DNA of 64,000 nucleotides from JALZUV01 sp964654855 (GCA_964654855.1 CAZZJS010000005.1:1-64000), one strand, 5' to 3'. Positions 27,172-36,827 are shown, counted from the first letter of the stretch. Notes: a model not told the origin generated them from the letters alone. Numbers and translations: made by a program.

Positions 27172-27207
27172 CATAGATTTCTATCCCTATTTATAAAGGT
27201 ATGTCTC

Positions 27208-30138
27208 ATGACTCAAAATGATCCTTTCCTAGCTGATGATACGCAACTAAGTGCGCTTAACGCCGTCTTCGTAGAGGAGATGTATGAGCGCTGGGCGGAA
27301 AATCCGTCCTCAGTGGATGCGAGCTGGCAGAGCTTCTTTGCTGGTTTTGGCGATAACCCAATGGCGGTACGAGCTGCGGTCGGTTCGGCTAGCTGGGCGC
27401 ACCAAGAAACACGTGTGATTGGCCAAGTGGATGCGGCAGATAAAGCCAAAGCAAATAAAGCCGTTAAAGGCGCTGGTGTGGCTGATATTGCCAGTACGCA
27501 AGAAAGTTTGCGTGCGATTATGCTGATTCGTGCCTATCGTGTGCGCGGTCACTTAATTGCTGATCTCGACCCGCTACAGCAAGAGCCAAATAAATATCAT
27601 GCTGAGCTTGATCCTGCGACTTACGGCTTCGGCCCTGAAAATATGGATAAAGAGATCTTTATCGATGGGGTGTTGGGGCTAGAAAAAGCATCGATGCGTG
27701 AGATTCTCGATGTGTTGCGTAATACTTATTGCGGCAAAATGGGTGTGGAATTTATGCATATCCAATATCCGGAGCAAAAGAGCTGGATTCAGCGTCGTAT
27801 CGAATCGGCGCGTGGTCGTCCTGATACTTCGGCGGAAGAGAAAAAACAGATTCTTAAAAAGCTGGTGGAAGTAGAAGCGTTCGAAGATTTCGTGCATGTA
27901 AAATATACAGGCTCAAAGCGTTTTTCTATCCAAGGGGGTGATGCGGTCATTCCTGGCTTGGAGCAAGCGATCGCACAAGCAGCGAGCCATGGCGTGAAAG
28001 ATGTGGGAATTGGAATGCCGCATCGTGGCCGTTTGAATGTGGTGACGGCGGTAATGGGGCGCCCTTATGTTGAGCTTCTTTCTATTTTTAACGGAAATCT
28101 CGATTTCCCTGAATGGGTCGAAAGTTCGGGCGATGTGAAATACCATCTCGGCCTGTCGACGGATCGTACCTATGATGGCAATGAGGTGCATTTATCGCTA
28201 GCGGCCAACCCATCGCATTTGGAAGCGGTGAATCCCGTGGTTTGCGGGCGCACGCGTGCAAAGCTGCGCCAGATGGGTGATATTGAAGCTAAAAAAGTTG
28301 CCATGCCAGTACTTTTACATGGTGATGCCGCCTTTGCGGGGCAGGGTGTTGTGCCTGAGGCTCTCTCATTTGCAGAGCTAAAAGGGTATCGTTCAGGCGG
28401 AACGTTACATATTATTGTAAATAACCAGATTGGCTTTACGACGAGCCCGAAAAATTCTCGTTTCACGCCTTATCCATCGGATGTTGCGAAGATGGTTCAA
28501 GCGCCGATTTTTCATGTGAATGGTGAAGATCCTGAAGCGGTTGCTTATGTTTGTAAGCTGGCAGTTGATTTCCGTCAGGAATTTGGCCGCGATGTGGTAG
28601 TAGATGTATTCTGCTATCGTCGCTATGGCCATAATGAAGGCGATGAGCCGATGTTCACGCAACCGCTTATGTATAAAACCATCAAGCAAAAGAAATCGCC
28701 GGCGACAATTTATGCTGAGCAACTCATTGCCGAGGGAGCGACCTCGCAAGCGGATGTCGATAAGATGTTTGCAGAATTCAAAGTGCAATTTGAAAAAGAT
28801 TATGACGCGGCCAAGAGTTTCTCTCCGAATAAAGCGGGCTGGTTAGAAGGCGAGTGGCAGGGCTTAAAAAAACCGGATCCGACTAAGCCGCATCCTGCCA
28901 GTAAAACGGGTATGAAGTCTGCTGATTTGAAGAAAATTGGCATGAAGCTTACGGAAGTTCCGGATGACTTTAATTTGAACAGTAAAATTAAGCGTCAAAT
29001 GGGTGCTAAAGTGAAAATGATGGAGTCAGGCGAGGGGATCGACTGGGCAACAGCCGAGGCACTGGCCTTTGGTTCGCTTGTGGCAGAAGGCACGCCAGTG
29101 CGTATTTCGGGTCAAGATTCTGAACGTGGAACCTTCTCGCATCGCCACTCCGTATTGACGGATCAGGTGAATGAGAATCGCTATATTCCGCTTAATCATA
29201 TTCAAAAAGACCAGGCTATTTATGAGCCCATTAATTCATCGCTTTCTGAATATGCGATTTTGGGTTTTGAGTATGGTTACTCACTCGCCGAGCCAAATGG
29301 CTTGACGATTTGGGAAGCGCAATTTGGTGATTTCGTCAATGGTGCGCAAATCATGATTGACCAGTTTATTTCATCGGGTGAAATTAAATGGCTGCGTATG
29401 AGTGGCTTGGTAATGTTATTGCCACATGGCTATGAAGGTCAGGGGCCTGAGCATAGCTCGGCGCGCCTAGAGCGTTTCTTGCAGCAATGTGGCGAAGATA
29501 ACTGGCAGGTGGTCAATATCACCACGCCAGCAAACTATTTCCATGCATTGCGTCGCCAGGTGCATCGTGATTTCCGCAAGCCTCTGATTGTGATGGCTCC
29601 GAAATCATTGCTGCGTCACAAGCTTTGCCAATCGAAATTGGCAGATTTTGGTCCGAAAGAGAGCTTCCAACGCGTGATCCCTGAAGTCGATAAGATGGAT
29701 GATAAGAAGGTGAAACGTGTGATCTTTACGAGCGGTAAAGTCTATTATGACTTGGTTGACGCACGTGCAGAGCGCAAGATTGATGATATTGCGATCATTC
29801 GTACGGAGCAATATTATCCTTTCCCGAAAGAGGAAATAGAAGCAGAGCTGAAACGTTATTTGAAGCATAATTCAGAAGCGGAAGTGATGTGGTGCCAAGA
29901 AGAGCCAGAAAATATGGGCGCATGGCGTTTCATTGGCCCTCGCATTGGCGATATTCTCAATGATATGGGGCAGGAATGCTGTAAGATTCAATATGCTGGG
30001 CGCCCAGAGGCGGCTTCACCTGCGGCGGGCTATGTGAGCATTCACAACCGCCAGCAAGAGCAGCTGATTAATGATGCACTCACGTTTAAGAAACCTGCCA
30101 AGAAACCTGCCAAGAAACGCGGGAAAAAAGCGGCTTAG
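27208..30138 (+). CDS. sucA: 2-oxoglutarate dehydrogenase E1 SucA
   Basis: A 976-residue thiamine-diphosphate enzyme that decarboxylates 2-oxoglutarate. It shows the N-terminal E2-binding segment (FVEEMYERWAENPSSVDASW), GMPHRGRLNV, the TPP/Mg site GDAAFAGQG with IVNNQIGFTT, and HGYEGQGPEHSSARLERFLQ. The last 16 residues are a Lys/Pro/Ala tail (KKPAKKPAKKRGKKAA) coded by a short tandem repeat, not usual for E1. sucB and lpd do not follow; instead the gene ends 1 nt from the convergent phoX. Confidence 0.97.
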   Translation: MTQNDPFLADDTQLSALNAVFVEEMYERWAENPSSVDASWQSFFAGFGDNPMAVRAAVGSASWAHQETRVIGQVDAADKAKANKAVKGAGVADIASTQESLRAIMLIRAYRVRGHLIADLDPLQQEPNKYHAELDPATYGFGPENMDKEIFIDGVLGLEKASMREILDVLRNTYCGKMGVEFMHIQYPEQKSWIQRRIESARGRPDTSAEEKKQILKKLVEVEAFEDFVHVKYTGSKRFSIQGGDAVIPGLEQAIAQAASHGVKDVGIGMPHRGRLNVVTAVMGRPYVELLSIFNGNLDFPEWVESSGDVKYHLGLSTDRTYDGNEVHLSLAANPSHLEAVNPVVCGRTRAKLRQMGDIEAKKVAMPVLLHGDAAFAGQGVVPEALSFAELKGYRSGGTLHIIVNNQIGFTTSPKNSRFTPYPSDVAKMVQAPIFHVNGEDPEAVAYVCKLAVDFRQEFGRDVVVDVFCYRRYGHNEGDEPMFTQPLMYKTIKQKKSPATIYAEQLIAEGATSQADVDKMFAEFKVQFEKDYDAAKSFSPNKAGWLEGEWQGLKKPDPTKPHPASKTGMKSADLKKIGMKLTEVPDDFNLNSKIKRQMGAKVKMMESGEGIDWATAEALAFGSLVAEGTPVRISGQDSERGTFSHRHSVLTDQVNENRYIPLNHIQKDQAIYEPINSSLSEYAILGFEYGYSLAEPNGLTIWEAQFGDFVNGAQIMIDQFISSGEIKWLRMSGLVMLLPHGYEGQGPEHSSARLERFLQQCGEDNWQVVNITTPANYFHALRRQVHRDFRKPLIVMAPKSLLRHKLCQSKLADFGPKESFQRVIPEVDKMDDKKVKRVIFTSGKVYYDLVDARAERKIDDIAIIRTEQYYPFPKEEIEAELKRYLKHNSEAEVMWCQEEPENMGAWRFIGPRIGDILNDMGQECCKIQYAGRPEAASPAAGYVSIHNRQQEQLINDALTFKKPAKKPAKKRGKKAA

Positions 30139-30139
30139 T

Positions 30140-31969
30140 TTAAGCTTTCGTGATTGCTAGAATGCTTGGGCGAGGGGGTAGGTTTTCGTCAAAATCTGGC
30201 CAGCGCGTGCTTGGTTTATTGAAGGTTGAACCCTTATCTTCGCCTGGGTGTTGGATAGAAAGAAATAAAGTTTCGCCATCAGGGGTGAAGCAAGGACCTG
30301 TGACCTCTGCACCTTTGGGCGCACGTAAGAAACATTTCGGCGCTGTGTTTGAATCGGTCGCATAAAGCCCATCCGCAACGCTGTAAGTTTTCGGCATACC
30401 ATCCGTGGCAATCCATAAGCTGCCAGAGGGGTGGAAAGCGAGGTTGTCGGGACTTCCAAACCAGCCTGATTGGCTGACGCGCTTGCCGTAATTAGGGGTA
30501 CCTTCATCTGGATTTCCCGCGAGAATCGGAAGTTCCCACTCGAAACGTTCAGCGGTATGATCGCCTGCCGGAGGGACTAGTTTGAGAATTTGTCCTGCTT
30601 GGTTTTGGGTACGGGTATTGGCCACATTTGGTGTTTTACGTTTTGGGTTGCGCGTGAGCGAAACAAAAGCCGCGCCTGTATAAGGCTGGATGGCAATGCC
30701 TTCTGGCCTATCCATTTTGGTGGCACCTACTACGTCACCTGCGCGGCGAGCCTCTATCAGCACATCAGCTTGGTTATGAAATTCGTTTGTTTTATTCAAA
30801 CCATTTTGACCATAGATGAGTGGTATCCATTGCATAGAGCCATCTTCTGAAAATTTCGCGACCGATAGGGTGCCGTGATCGAGCAGGTTTTTGTTGGCAG
30901 CCTTATTTTCAAAATTAATCTTCTCATCTGAAACGAAACGGTAAATATATTCGAAATAATCATCATCGCCAGAATAGATAACCAGACGGCCATCAGAAGC
31001 AGTGGCGCAAGTGGCGCTTTCATGTTTGAATCGACCAAGTGCAGTGCGTTTCACCGGTTGTGAAAGAGGATTGTAAGGATCATATTCAACCACCCAACCA
31101 AAGCGGTTAGGCTCATTAGGGGTTTGGTTGATATCGAACCGTTCATTCAAGCGATCCCAGCCATAATAGGAAAGTTTGGCGATGGTATAGCGGGCGTGGT
31201 TTTTGGCTTCTCGTCCATCTGTTGTGCCGTTAAAATAGCCATCAATATTTTCTTCGGAGACTAATACTGTACCCCAAGGGGTAACCCCGCCAGCGCAATT
31301 ACCGAAAGTTCCTAGCACCGTTTTGCCTTGTGGGTCAGCTTTGGTGCGTAGGCGGGTATTGCCCGCAGCGGGGCCGGTAATACGGATGGGGGTAGTGGCT
31401 GTAACGCGGCGCTGGTAACGGCTATTTAATTGCGGTTGCCATAAGCCATCGGCACCCTTTTTAATCTCGCAAGTAGAAAAGCCTTGAGCTGCTTGTTCGA
31501 TGCGTAATTGTTCCTCGCTCATCATTTCGCTAGAGCTTTTGGGCTCCAGACCAGAAAACATCAGATGCGCGTTAGTATATTCATGATTCACATGTAAAAG
31601 CCCGTGATTGCTGCTGCCTTTAATTGGCAGATAAGCGATGAAATCATTATTATAGCCGAAGCGCTGTATTTGCGAATCGGCCGTTAAATTAAGCGGATCA
31701 AACTCGGAACTTTCAGTAAAAAGAGGATCGCCCCAACGCAGAAGAATTTGGGCTTGATAGCCTGCCGTACCAACGAGCTTTTCCGTATAGCCTTTTTCAA
31801 CAGAGGTGAAATCGAGATTAAATGCCTTTGAATTTTTTGCTGAGCGCGACCCCATAGCGTTTAGCGACAGAGAGGGGAATAATCCAAATGCAGTACCGGC
31901 TGCACTCGTTTGTAATAAACGACGACGGCTTAAACGCGCAGATAAGATATCTGAAAAATCACTCACCAA
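30140..31969 (-). CDS. phoX: PhoX family alkaline phosphatase (Tat-exported)
   Basis: A 609-residue protein of the PhoX/DUF839 family, calcium/iron-dependent periplasmic phosphatases that release phosphate from organic esters. The start carries a Tat signal (SRRRLLQTSAAGTAFGLF). Conserved pieces include LLHVNHEYTN, FGNCAGGVTPWGTVLVSEEN, KHESATC, RPEGIAIQP, FGSPDNLAFHPSGSLWIATDG and a late FTPDGETLFLSIQHPG. It lies 29 nt after phoB on the same strand, so it is probably cotranscribed with its likely activator. Confidence 0.9.
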   Translation of the reverse strand: MVSDFSDILSARLSRRRLLQTSAAGTAFGLFPSLSLNAMGSRSAKNSKAFNLDFTSVEKGYTEKLVGTAGYQAQILLRWGDPLFTESSEFDPLNLTADSQIQRFGYNNDFIAYLPIKGSSNHGLLHVNHEYTNAHLMFSGLEPKSSSEMMSEEQLRIEQAAQGFSTCEIKKGADGLWQPQLNSRYQRRVTATTPIRITGPAAGNTRLRTKADPQGKTVLGTFGNCAGGVTPWGTVLVSEENIDGYFNGTTDGREAKNHARYTIAKLSYYGWDRLNERFDINQTPNEPNRFGWVVEYDPYNPLSQPVKRTALGRFKHESATCATASDGRLVIYSGDDDYFEYIYRFVSDEKINFENKAANKNLLDHGTLSVAKFSEDGSMQWIPLIYGQNGLNKTNEFHNQADVLIEARRAGDVVGATKMDRPEGIAIQPYTGAAFVSLTRNPKRKTPNVANTRTQNQAGQILKLVPPAGDHTAERFEWELPILAGNPDEGTPNYGKRVSQSGWFGSPDNLAFHPSGSLWIATDGMPKTYSVADGLYATDSNTAPKCFLRAPKGAEVTGPCFTPDGETLFLSIQHPGEDKGSTFNKPSTRWPDFDENLPPRPSILAITKA

Positions 31970-31998
31970 AAAACTATAAGAGTAAGTGTGACGAAATA

Positions 31999-32715
31999 CT
32001 AGCTGTCTTCGGGATTTTCTTCCGCGGCTACTTCTTCCAATGCGTAACCAGCAGAGCGCACGGTACGAATCAGTTCTGGAAGTTCGCCTTCAGGGTTTAA
32101 TCCTTTACGTAGGCGACGAATATGAACATCCACCGTACGAAGTTCGACATAGATATCATGTCCCCAGACGGAATCGAGCAACTGCTCGCGTGAGAAGACG
32201 CGACCCGGATGCTCCATCAAATATTGAAGAAGTGAAAATTCCGTTGGGCTTAAGTGAATTTCTTTTTCAGCACGCCATACTTTATGTGCTGCCAAATCCA
32301 CACGAACATCTGAAAAAGTCAGTACTTTTTCAGAAAGTGCTGGACGGAAGCGACGGAAAACGGCGCGGATACGAGCATTCAATTCAGACGGGCTGAACGG
32401 CTTGATCATATAATCATCTGCACCGGCATCTAAGCCTTGAATACGGTCACCTTCTTCACCGCGCGCTGAAAGCATGATGATAGGAATACCTTTAGTTTCG
32501 TTATTGCGACGCAGCGCTTCACACACCTCGATACCGCTCATCGAAGGAAGCATCCAGTCGAGCACGATTACGTCAGGGCGATGTTCTTTAACCATGGTAA
32601 GGGCTTCCTCACCATCATCAGTTGATTCAACGTTATAGCCTTCTTTTTCCAAGTTGTAGCGCAACATGGTGACGATGGCTTCTTCGTCTTCAACGATCAA
32701 AATAGTAGTATCCAT
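31999..32715 (-). CDS. phoB: Phosphate regulon response regulator PhoB
   Basis: A 238-residue OmpR-family response regulator. Receiver domain with acidic pair EDEE, phosphoacceptor D53 in VLDWMLP, and KPF lysine; C-terminal winged helix with RVFSREQLLDSVWG and RTVDVHIRRLRKGL, the PhoB form. AAGGAT precedes the ATG at 32715, so I preferred it to the upstream in-frame ATG at 32733. The sensor phoR is not in the window. The upstream gap has a GTTAC/GTAAC inverted repeat at 32757-32773, a weak candidate Pho box. Confidence 0.92.
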   Translation of the reverse strand: MDTTILIVEDEEAIVTMLRYNLEKEGYNVESTDDGEEALTMVKEHRPDVIVLDWMLPSMSGIEVCEALRRNNETKGIPIIMLSARGEEGDRIQGLDAGADDYMIKPFSPSELNARIRAVFRRFRPALSEKVLTFSDVRVDLAAHKVWRAEKEIHLSPTEFSLLQYLMEHPGRVFSREQLLDSVWGHDIYVELRTVDVHIRRLRKGLNPEGELPELIRTVRSAGYALEEVAAEENPEDS

Positions 32716-32836
32716 AATATCCTTATCTAACATGATTACCGCTTGCGCGGATAGAAGTTACGTGTTTTGTAACTGAAAAAGGTTAGGTTTGCGTTAATTT
32801 TCTGTCGTAAAATTACATCAATGCACAAGGAAGTCC

Positions 32837-33361
32837 ATGAAATTTCTACTTGAAATATTGCCATTAGCGGCATTCTTTATCGCTTATCAAAAGACAGATT
32901 TGATGCTGGCGACCTTGGTGCTTATGGTTGCAACAGCCATTTCAGTGGGTGTTTTATACCTTAAAGAGAAAAAGATTCCGTTTAATCCGCTTATTTCGGC
33001 TGTGCTTGTAGGTGTTTTTGGTGGATTAACGCTTATTTTTGAAGATCCGATCTTTATTAAGATGAAGCCGACTATCATTAACCTACTTTTTGCGGTGATT
33101 TTAATTGTGGGCACGTTGCTTAAAAAGCCTCCACTAAAATATCTCATGCAAATGGCGATTCAAATGACAGAAGAAGGATGGCGAATTCTGTCACTGCGCT
33201 GGGCAGGTTTATTTATATTTCTTGCGGGGTTAAACGAATATATTTGGCGAAATTATCCGGAAGAGTTTTGGGTGAATTTCAAGGTGTTCGGTATGCTGCC
33301 ACTTACATTGATATTTTTGCTATGCCAAATGCCTCTTATTAAGCGTCATATTCTTAATTAG
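32837..33361 (+). CDS. yciB: Inner-membrane septation protein YciB (IspZ)
   Basis: A 174-residue protein with about five membrane segments, matching YciB/IspA: LLEILPLAAFFIAYQ at the N-terminus, KPTIINLLFA, then WRILSLRWAGLFIFLAGLNE and the conserved WVNFKVFG. Family members affect cell-envelope growth and septation. It is divergent from phoB, about 120 nt apart. Nothing suggests a phosphate link beyond position. Confidence 0.9.
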   Translation: MKFLLEILPLAAFFIAYQKTDLMLATLVLMVATAISVGVLYLKEKKIPFNPLISAVLVGVFGGLTLIFEDPIFIKMKPTIINLLFAVILIVGTLLKKPPLKYLMQMAIQMTEEGWRILSLRWAGLFIFLAGLNEYIWRNYPEEFWVNFKVFGMLPLTLIFLLCQMPLIKRHILN

Positions 33362-33448
33362 GGAAGCTAGTTTTAGGACTGTCTTTACTTTTTTATTTAT
33401 ACTATAATTATCATTAAATAATTAATTTATAATTAAATGAGGCAGTGG

Positions 33449-33978
33449 ATGCGCCTAGGGTTCTCGCTTTTAGAGATATCAGTCGTTTTGACCATCATTG
33501 CGATCGTTTTAGCGGGTGGTTTGACTTTGGGGACAGCAAAGACTGAGCAAACCCGATTAGTCAACGCGCATGATGAAATGAAGGAAATTTCAAAAGCCAT
33601 CTCAATTTATGTGAATACCTATGGCTGTATGCTTTACCCCGCTTCTTTAACGGCAAAGCCCGGCACTGCCCAATATGGTCGAGAGCCTGCTGGAAAAAAG
33701 AATTGTTCTCATCCAGAGAGTGCCGCTTTGAATGCAGTGTTAGTTGTTTTTCAAATCCGCAAAGGAACGGCCAAAGTTTATTGGGTAAGCCAAACAACCG
33801 TTACGCGCGTTCGCCTACGGCTAGTAAATTTTGCCAAGAAAAAGGATTCCCAGTAAGTAAGGGTACAGTGACTTTTAATGGGAGCCGACAAAACGATTTG
33901 GTACGTTGGAATCCAACCACTTTCATTTGGGAGGCTATACGAGGGGAATCAGCTTCAGAAATATGCTGTGGTTATTAA
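33449..33978 (+). pseudogene. Type IV pseudopilin-like gene, reading frame broken
   Basis: The ATG at 33449 follows GAGG by 6 nt and encodes a four-residue leader MRLG then FSLLEISVVLTIIAIVLAGG, a prepilin start. The first frame stops at 33856, but its last 35 residues (KVYWVSQTTVTRVRLRLV...) look unlike a pilin. The next frame from about 33745 reads QSLLGKPNNRYA, then FCQEKGFPVSKGTVTF and RWNPTTFIWEAI, pilin-like, and stops at 33978. A frameshift between about 33740 and 33790 is inferred. The 33978 end overlaps the convergent thiG by 4 nt. Inactive gene or assembly error are both possible. Confidence 0.55.
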
Positions 33979-34748
33979 CTCGCCTTACTATCCATCTTGG
34001 GGCTGCTGGCTACACCATATTCACGCTTGGGCATGCGGCCTGCTAAATAAGCTTGGCGTCCAGCAATGACAGCATGTTTCATCGCAGTAGCCATTTGCAC
34101 AGGGTTTTCCGCCTCGGCCAGTGCCGTATTCATTAGCACGCCGTCGCAACCTAATTCCATAGCAATTGCCGCGTCTGATGCGGTGCCAACACCTGCATCA
34201 ACCAGAACAGGAACGCTGAGTGATTCTGCAATCAATTTAATATTGAGCGGATTTTGGATACCAAGGCCAGAGCCGATTGGTGCGCCTAGCGGCATGACGG
34301 CGATACAGCCAATGTCTTCCAACTCTTTGGCAACAATCAAATCATCATTTGTATAGGCCATCACATCAAAGCCTTCTTGTACTAAAATTTCAGCGGATTT
34401 AACCGTTTCAATCACATTTGGGTAGAGGGTCTTTTCATCGCCCAACACTTCGAGCTTTACGAGCTTCTCGCCACTCGCTTCACGGGCGAGTCGTAGAGTG
34501 CGCAGAGCACTTTCTGCATCATAGCAGCCAGCTGTATTCGGAAGGTAGGTATAGCTTTCAGGCGGTAGCACATCCATCATCTGTGCTTGCTGTTCGGCAT
34601 TTAAGCGGCGTACCGCAACGGTGATAATTTCCGAACCAGAAGCGATAATTGCCTCTTTGGTTTCAGCCATATCTTTATATTTTCCTGTGCCAACGAGCAG
34701 GCGGGATTCGTAGGTTTTACTAGCGATTTTGAGAGGTGTGTCTTGCAT
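33975..34748 (-). CDS. thiG: Thiazole synthase ThiG
   Basis: A 257-residue TIM-barrel enzyme that builds the thiazole phosphate of thiamine from dehydroglycine, deoxyxylulose phosphate and ThiS thiocarboxylate. Conserved parts: SRLLVGTGKY, the catalytic lysine in KLVKLEVLGD, APIGSGLGI, PVLVDAGVGTASDAA and the terminal GRMPKREYGVASSP. thiS and thiO/thiH are not beside it; a ThiF-like gene is at 48069 and thiD at 39919. It is 15 nt after the HerA-like gene in the same direction. Confidence 0.95.
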   Translation of the reverse strand: MQDTPLKIASKTYESRLLVGTGKYKDMAETKEAIIASGSEIITVAVRRLNAEQQAQMMDVLPPESYTYLPNTAGCYDAESALRTLRLAREASGEKLVKLEVLGDEKTLYPNVIETVKSAEILVQEGFDVMAYTNDDLIVAKELEDIGCIAVMPLGAPIGSGLGIQNPLNIKLIAESLSVPVLVDAGVGTASDAAIAMELGCDGVLMNTALAEAENPVQMATAMKHAVIAGRQAYLAGRMPKREYGVASSPKMDSKAS

Positions 34749-34762
34749 TGTTTGTAAACTTT

Positions 34763-36280
34763 CTATTTTAAAATACTTCCCATGATGCCGCGTAAAATGG
34801 CTTTGGAAATTTGACGGCCGAGCGAGCTGCCAACCGAGCGCAAGACACTTTTAGTCGTCGCCTCGATATAGCCTTGGCGGTTGCTTTTGCGCTTAGTGGA
34901 AGTACGTTCCAGCTTTTCTTCTTTTTTCGATTTCTCGGCTGTTTTAGTCGCTTCTTCTGCTCTACCTTGTAGGATCTCATAAGCAGATTCACGGTCAATT
35001 TCTTTATCATATTGATCGGAAACAGGGCTGTTATTTTGTACCTTTTTGCGTTCTGATTTCGTCGCTGGTCCCATACGAGAGGAGGGTGGGCGAACGAGTG
35101 TGTGCTCTACTATCGAAGGTTCACCCTTTTTCTCTAGCGTTGAAACAAGCGCTTCACCCACACCAAGCTGCGTGATGACTTCTTTCGTATCTAGGTTCGG
35201 ATTCGGACGGAACGTTTCAGCGGCTGATTTGACCGCTTTTTGATCTTTCGGTGTGAAGGCACGTAGCGCATGTTGAACGCGATTACCCAATTGACCGAGA
35301 ATATCAACGGGAATATCCAGCGGGCTTTGGGTTACGAAGTAAACGCCAACACCTTTTGAACGAATCAGGCGAACCACTTGCTCTACTTTATCGACTAATG
35401 CTTTAGGTGCATCGTCAAAGAGTAGGTGAGCTTCATCGAAGAAGAAAACGAGCTTCGGTTTATCTGGATCGCCCACTTCTGGAAGTGTTTCAAAGAGCTC
35501 CGATAGTAGCCATAGAAGGAAGGTCGAATAGACTTTCGGTGCACGCATTAGCTCATCAGCGGCGAGGACGTTGACGATGCCTCGGCCATCGCGCGTGGTG
35601 CGCATGAGATCGGAAATTTCTAAAGCCGGCTCGCCGAAGAATTCCTCTGCGCCTTCAGATTCTAATTGTAGTAAGTTACGCAGCACTGCACCGACAGAGG
35701 CTTTGCTGATATGACCATACTCATTTAGCTCGCTTGCATTTTCGGCGATGAAATTCAACATGGCGCGCAGGTCTTTTAAATCGAGCAGTAGCATGCCCTC
35801 ATCATCCGCCACGGCGAAAGCGATATGTAAAACACCTTCTTGTGCGTTAGTGAGATCCATCAAGCGTGATAGGAGTACCGGCCCCATTTCGGAAATGGTG
35901 GTGCGAAGCGGGTGGCCTTGTTTGCCGAAAATATCCCAAAATACAGTTGGAACCGAACCAAGTGCGAAATCCGTAATGCCGATAGATTCTACACGCTCGT
36001 CAATTTTAGGGTGTGGTTTACCGGTTTGCGAAATACCGGAAAGATCACCTTTTACATCGGCCATAAATACAGGGACACCAGCGTTTGAGAATCCTTCAGC
36101 AAGCACTTGAAGCGTGACGGTCTTACCGGTACCGGTAGCGCCTGCGATTAGCCCATGACGGTTGGCGAATTTCAAATTCAACCATTGTGGCGCATTACCT
36201 GCGCCACCAATTAAGATTTTATCTGGCGCGTTTAAGCTTGCCGTTTCAGCGGCTTCTTCAGTCTTGATTGCAGCGGTCAT
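34763..36280 (-). CDS. HerA-like ATPase (DUF853 / YjgR family)
   Basis: A P-loop NTPase of about 505 residues, of the HerA/FtsK superfamily. Walker A GATGTGKT appears about 30 residues in, followed by MADVKGDLSG, Walker B LVFFFDEAHLLF, and the VYFVTQSPLDIP sensor, as in YjgR. The C-terminus is Lys-rich and ends in a Gly-rich membrane-like IGSGRQ-type segment. I chose the ATG at 36280, preceded by AAGGAA; a frame from 36373 would overlap the divergent DUF2780 gene. The function of the family is not settled. Confidence 0.85.
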   Translation of the reverse strand: MTAAIKTEEAAETASLNAPDKILIGGAGNAPQWLNLKFANRHGLIAGATGTGKTVTLQVLAEGFSNAGVPVFMADVKGDLSGISQTGKPHPKIDERVESIGITDFALGSVPTVFWDIFGKQGHPLRTTISEMGPVLLSRLMDLTNAQEGVLHIAFAVADDEGMLLLDLKDLRAMLNFIAENASELNEYGHISKASVGAVLRNLLQLESEGAEEFFGEPALEISDLMRTTRDGRGIVNVLAADELMRAPKVYSTFLLWLLSELFETLPEVGDPDKPKLVFFFDEAHLLFDDAPKALVDKVEQVVRLIRSKGVGVYFVTQSPLDIPVDILGQLGNRVQHALRAFTPKDQKAVKSAAETFRPNPNLDTKEVITQLGVGEALVSTLEKKGEPSIVEHTLVRPPSSRMGPATKSERKKVQNNSPVSDQYDKEIDRESAYEILQGRAEEATKTAEKSKKEEKLERTSTKRKSNRQGYIEATTKSVLRSVGSSLGRQISKAILRGIMGSILK

Positions 36281-36361
36281 CAGGGTATTCCTTGCTTTTC
36301 GTGGTATTTTGGTTACGGTGCGTATAGCAGAATGACTGCAAGATAACAATGGAGGCTTTTT

Positions 36362-36802
36362 ATGATTGAACAATTTATTGGACTAGCGACTCAACAGCTA
36401 GGCATTTCACAAGACGATGCGGAACAAGCAACAAGTGGTCTACTCTCTGTATTACAGGGTCAGGCTGGTGAAGGTGATTTTTCATCTCTACTATCGCAAA
36501 TCGGTGGTGCAGAACAGTTGATGAACAAATTTGACACAGGCACAAACCTTGGCGGCGGAGCTTCAGGTGGTGGCCTAATGGGTAACCTTATGGGCGCTGT
36601 TGGCGGTATGCTAGGTGGCGGCTCTACGGCAAATAGCTTGGTTGGTATGGCCGGTCTACTCAGCCAATTGAACCTAGATTCAAGCCAACTTGGTGGATTA
36701 GCAAGCTTGTTCTTTGACTTTGTTAAAGGCAACGCTGGCGACAGTCTCGCGCAAAATCTTATGGGTGGTCTTGGTGACTTCCTATCGGATAAAGCAGCGT
36801 AA
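36362..36802 (+). CDS. DUF2780 family protein
   Basis: A 146-residue Gly/Leu/Ser-rich protein. MIEQFIGLATQQLGISQDDAEQATSGLLSVL at the start and a Gly-rich middle (GGGASGGGLMGNLMG) match the DUF2780 (VcgC/VcgE) pattern; no function is known. No clear signal peptide. GGAGG is 6 nt before the ATG. A good terminator follows within 50 nt, so it is probably a monocistronic, well-expressed gene. Confidence 0.72.
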   Translation: MIEQFIGLATQQLGISQDDAEQATSGLLSVLQGQAGEGDFSSLLSQIGGAEQLMNKFDTGTNLGGGASGGGLMGNLMGAVGGMLGGGSTANSLVGMAGLLSQLNLDSSQLGGLASLFFDFVKGNAGDSLAQNLMGGLGDFLSDKAA

Positions 36803-36827
36803 CTCGCGACTGATATTGATAAAGAAG

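Noticed and set aside
32757..32820. Pho box between phoB and yciB
   Set aside because: CTGTCGT at 32802 matches one half-site but no second half-site at the proper spacing; the GTTAC inverted repeat matches poorly. Kept only as a weak remark.
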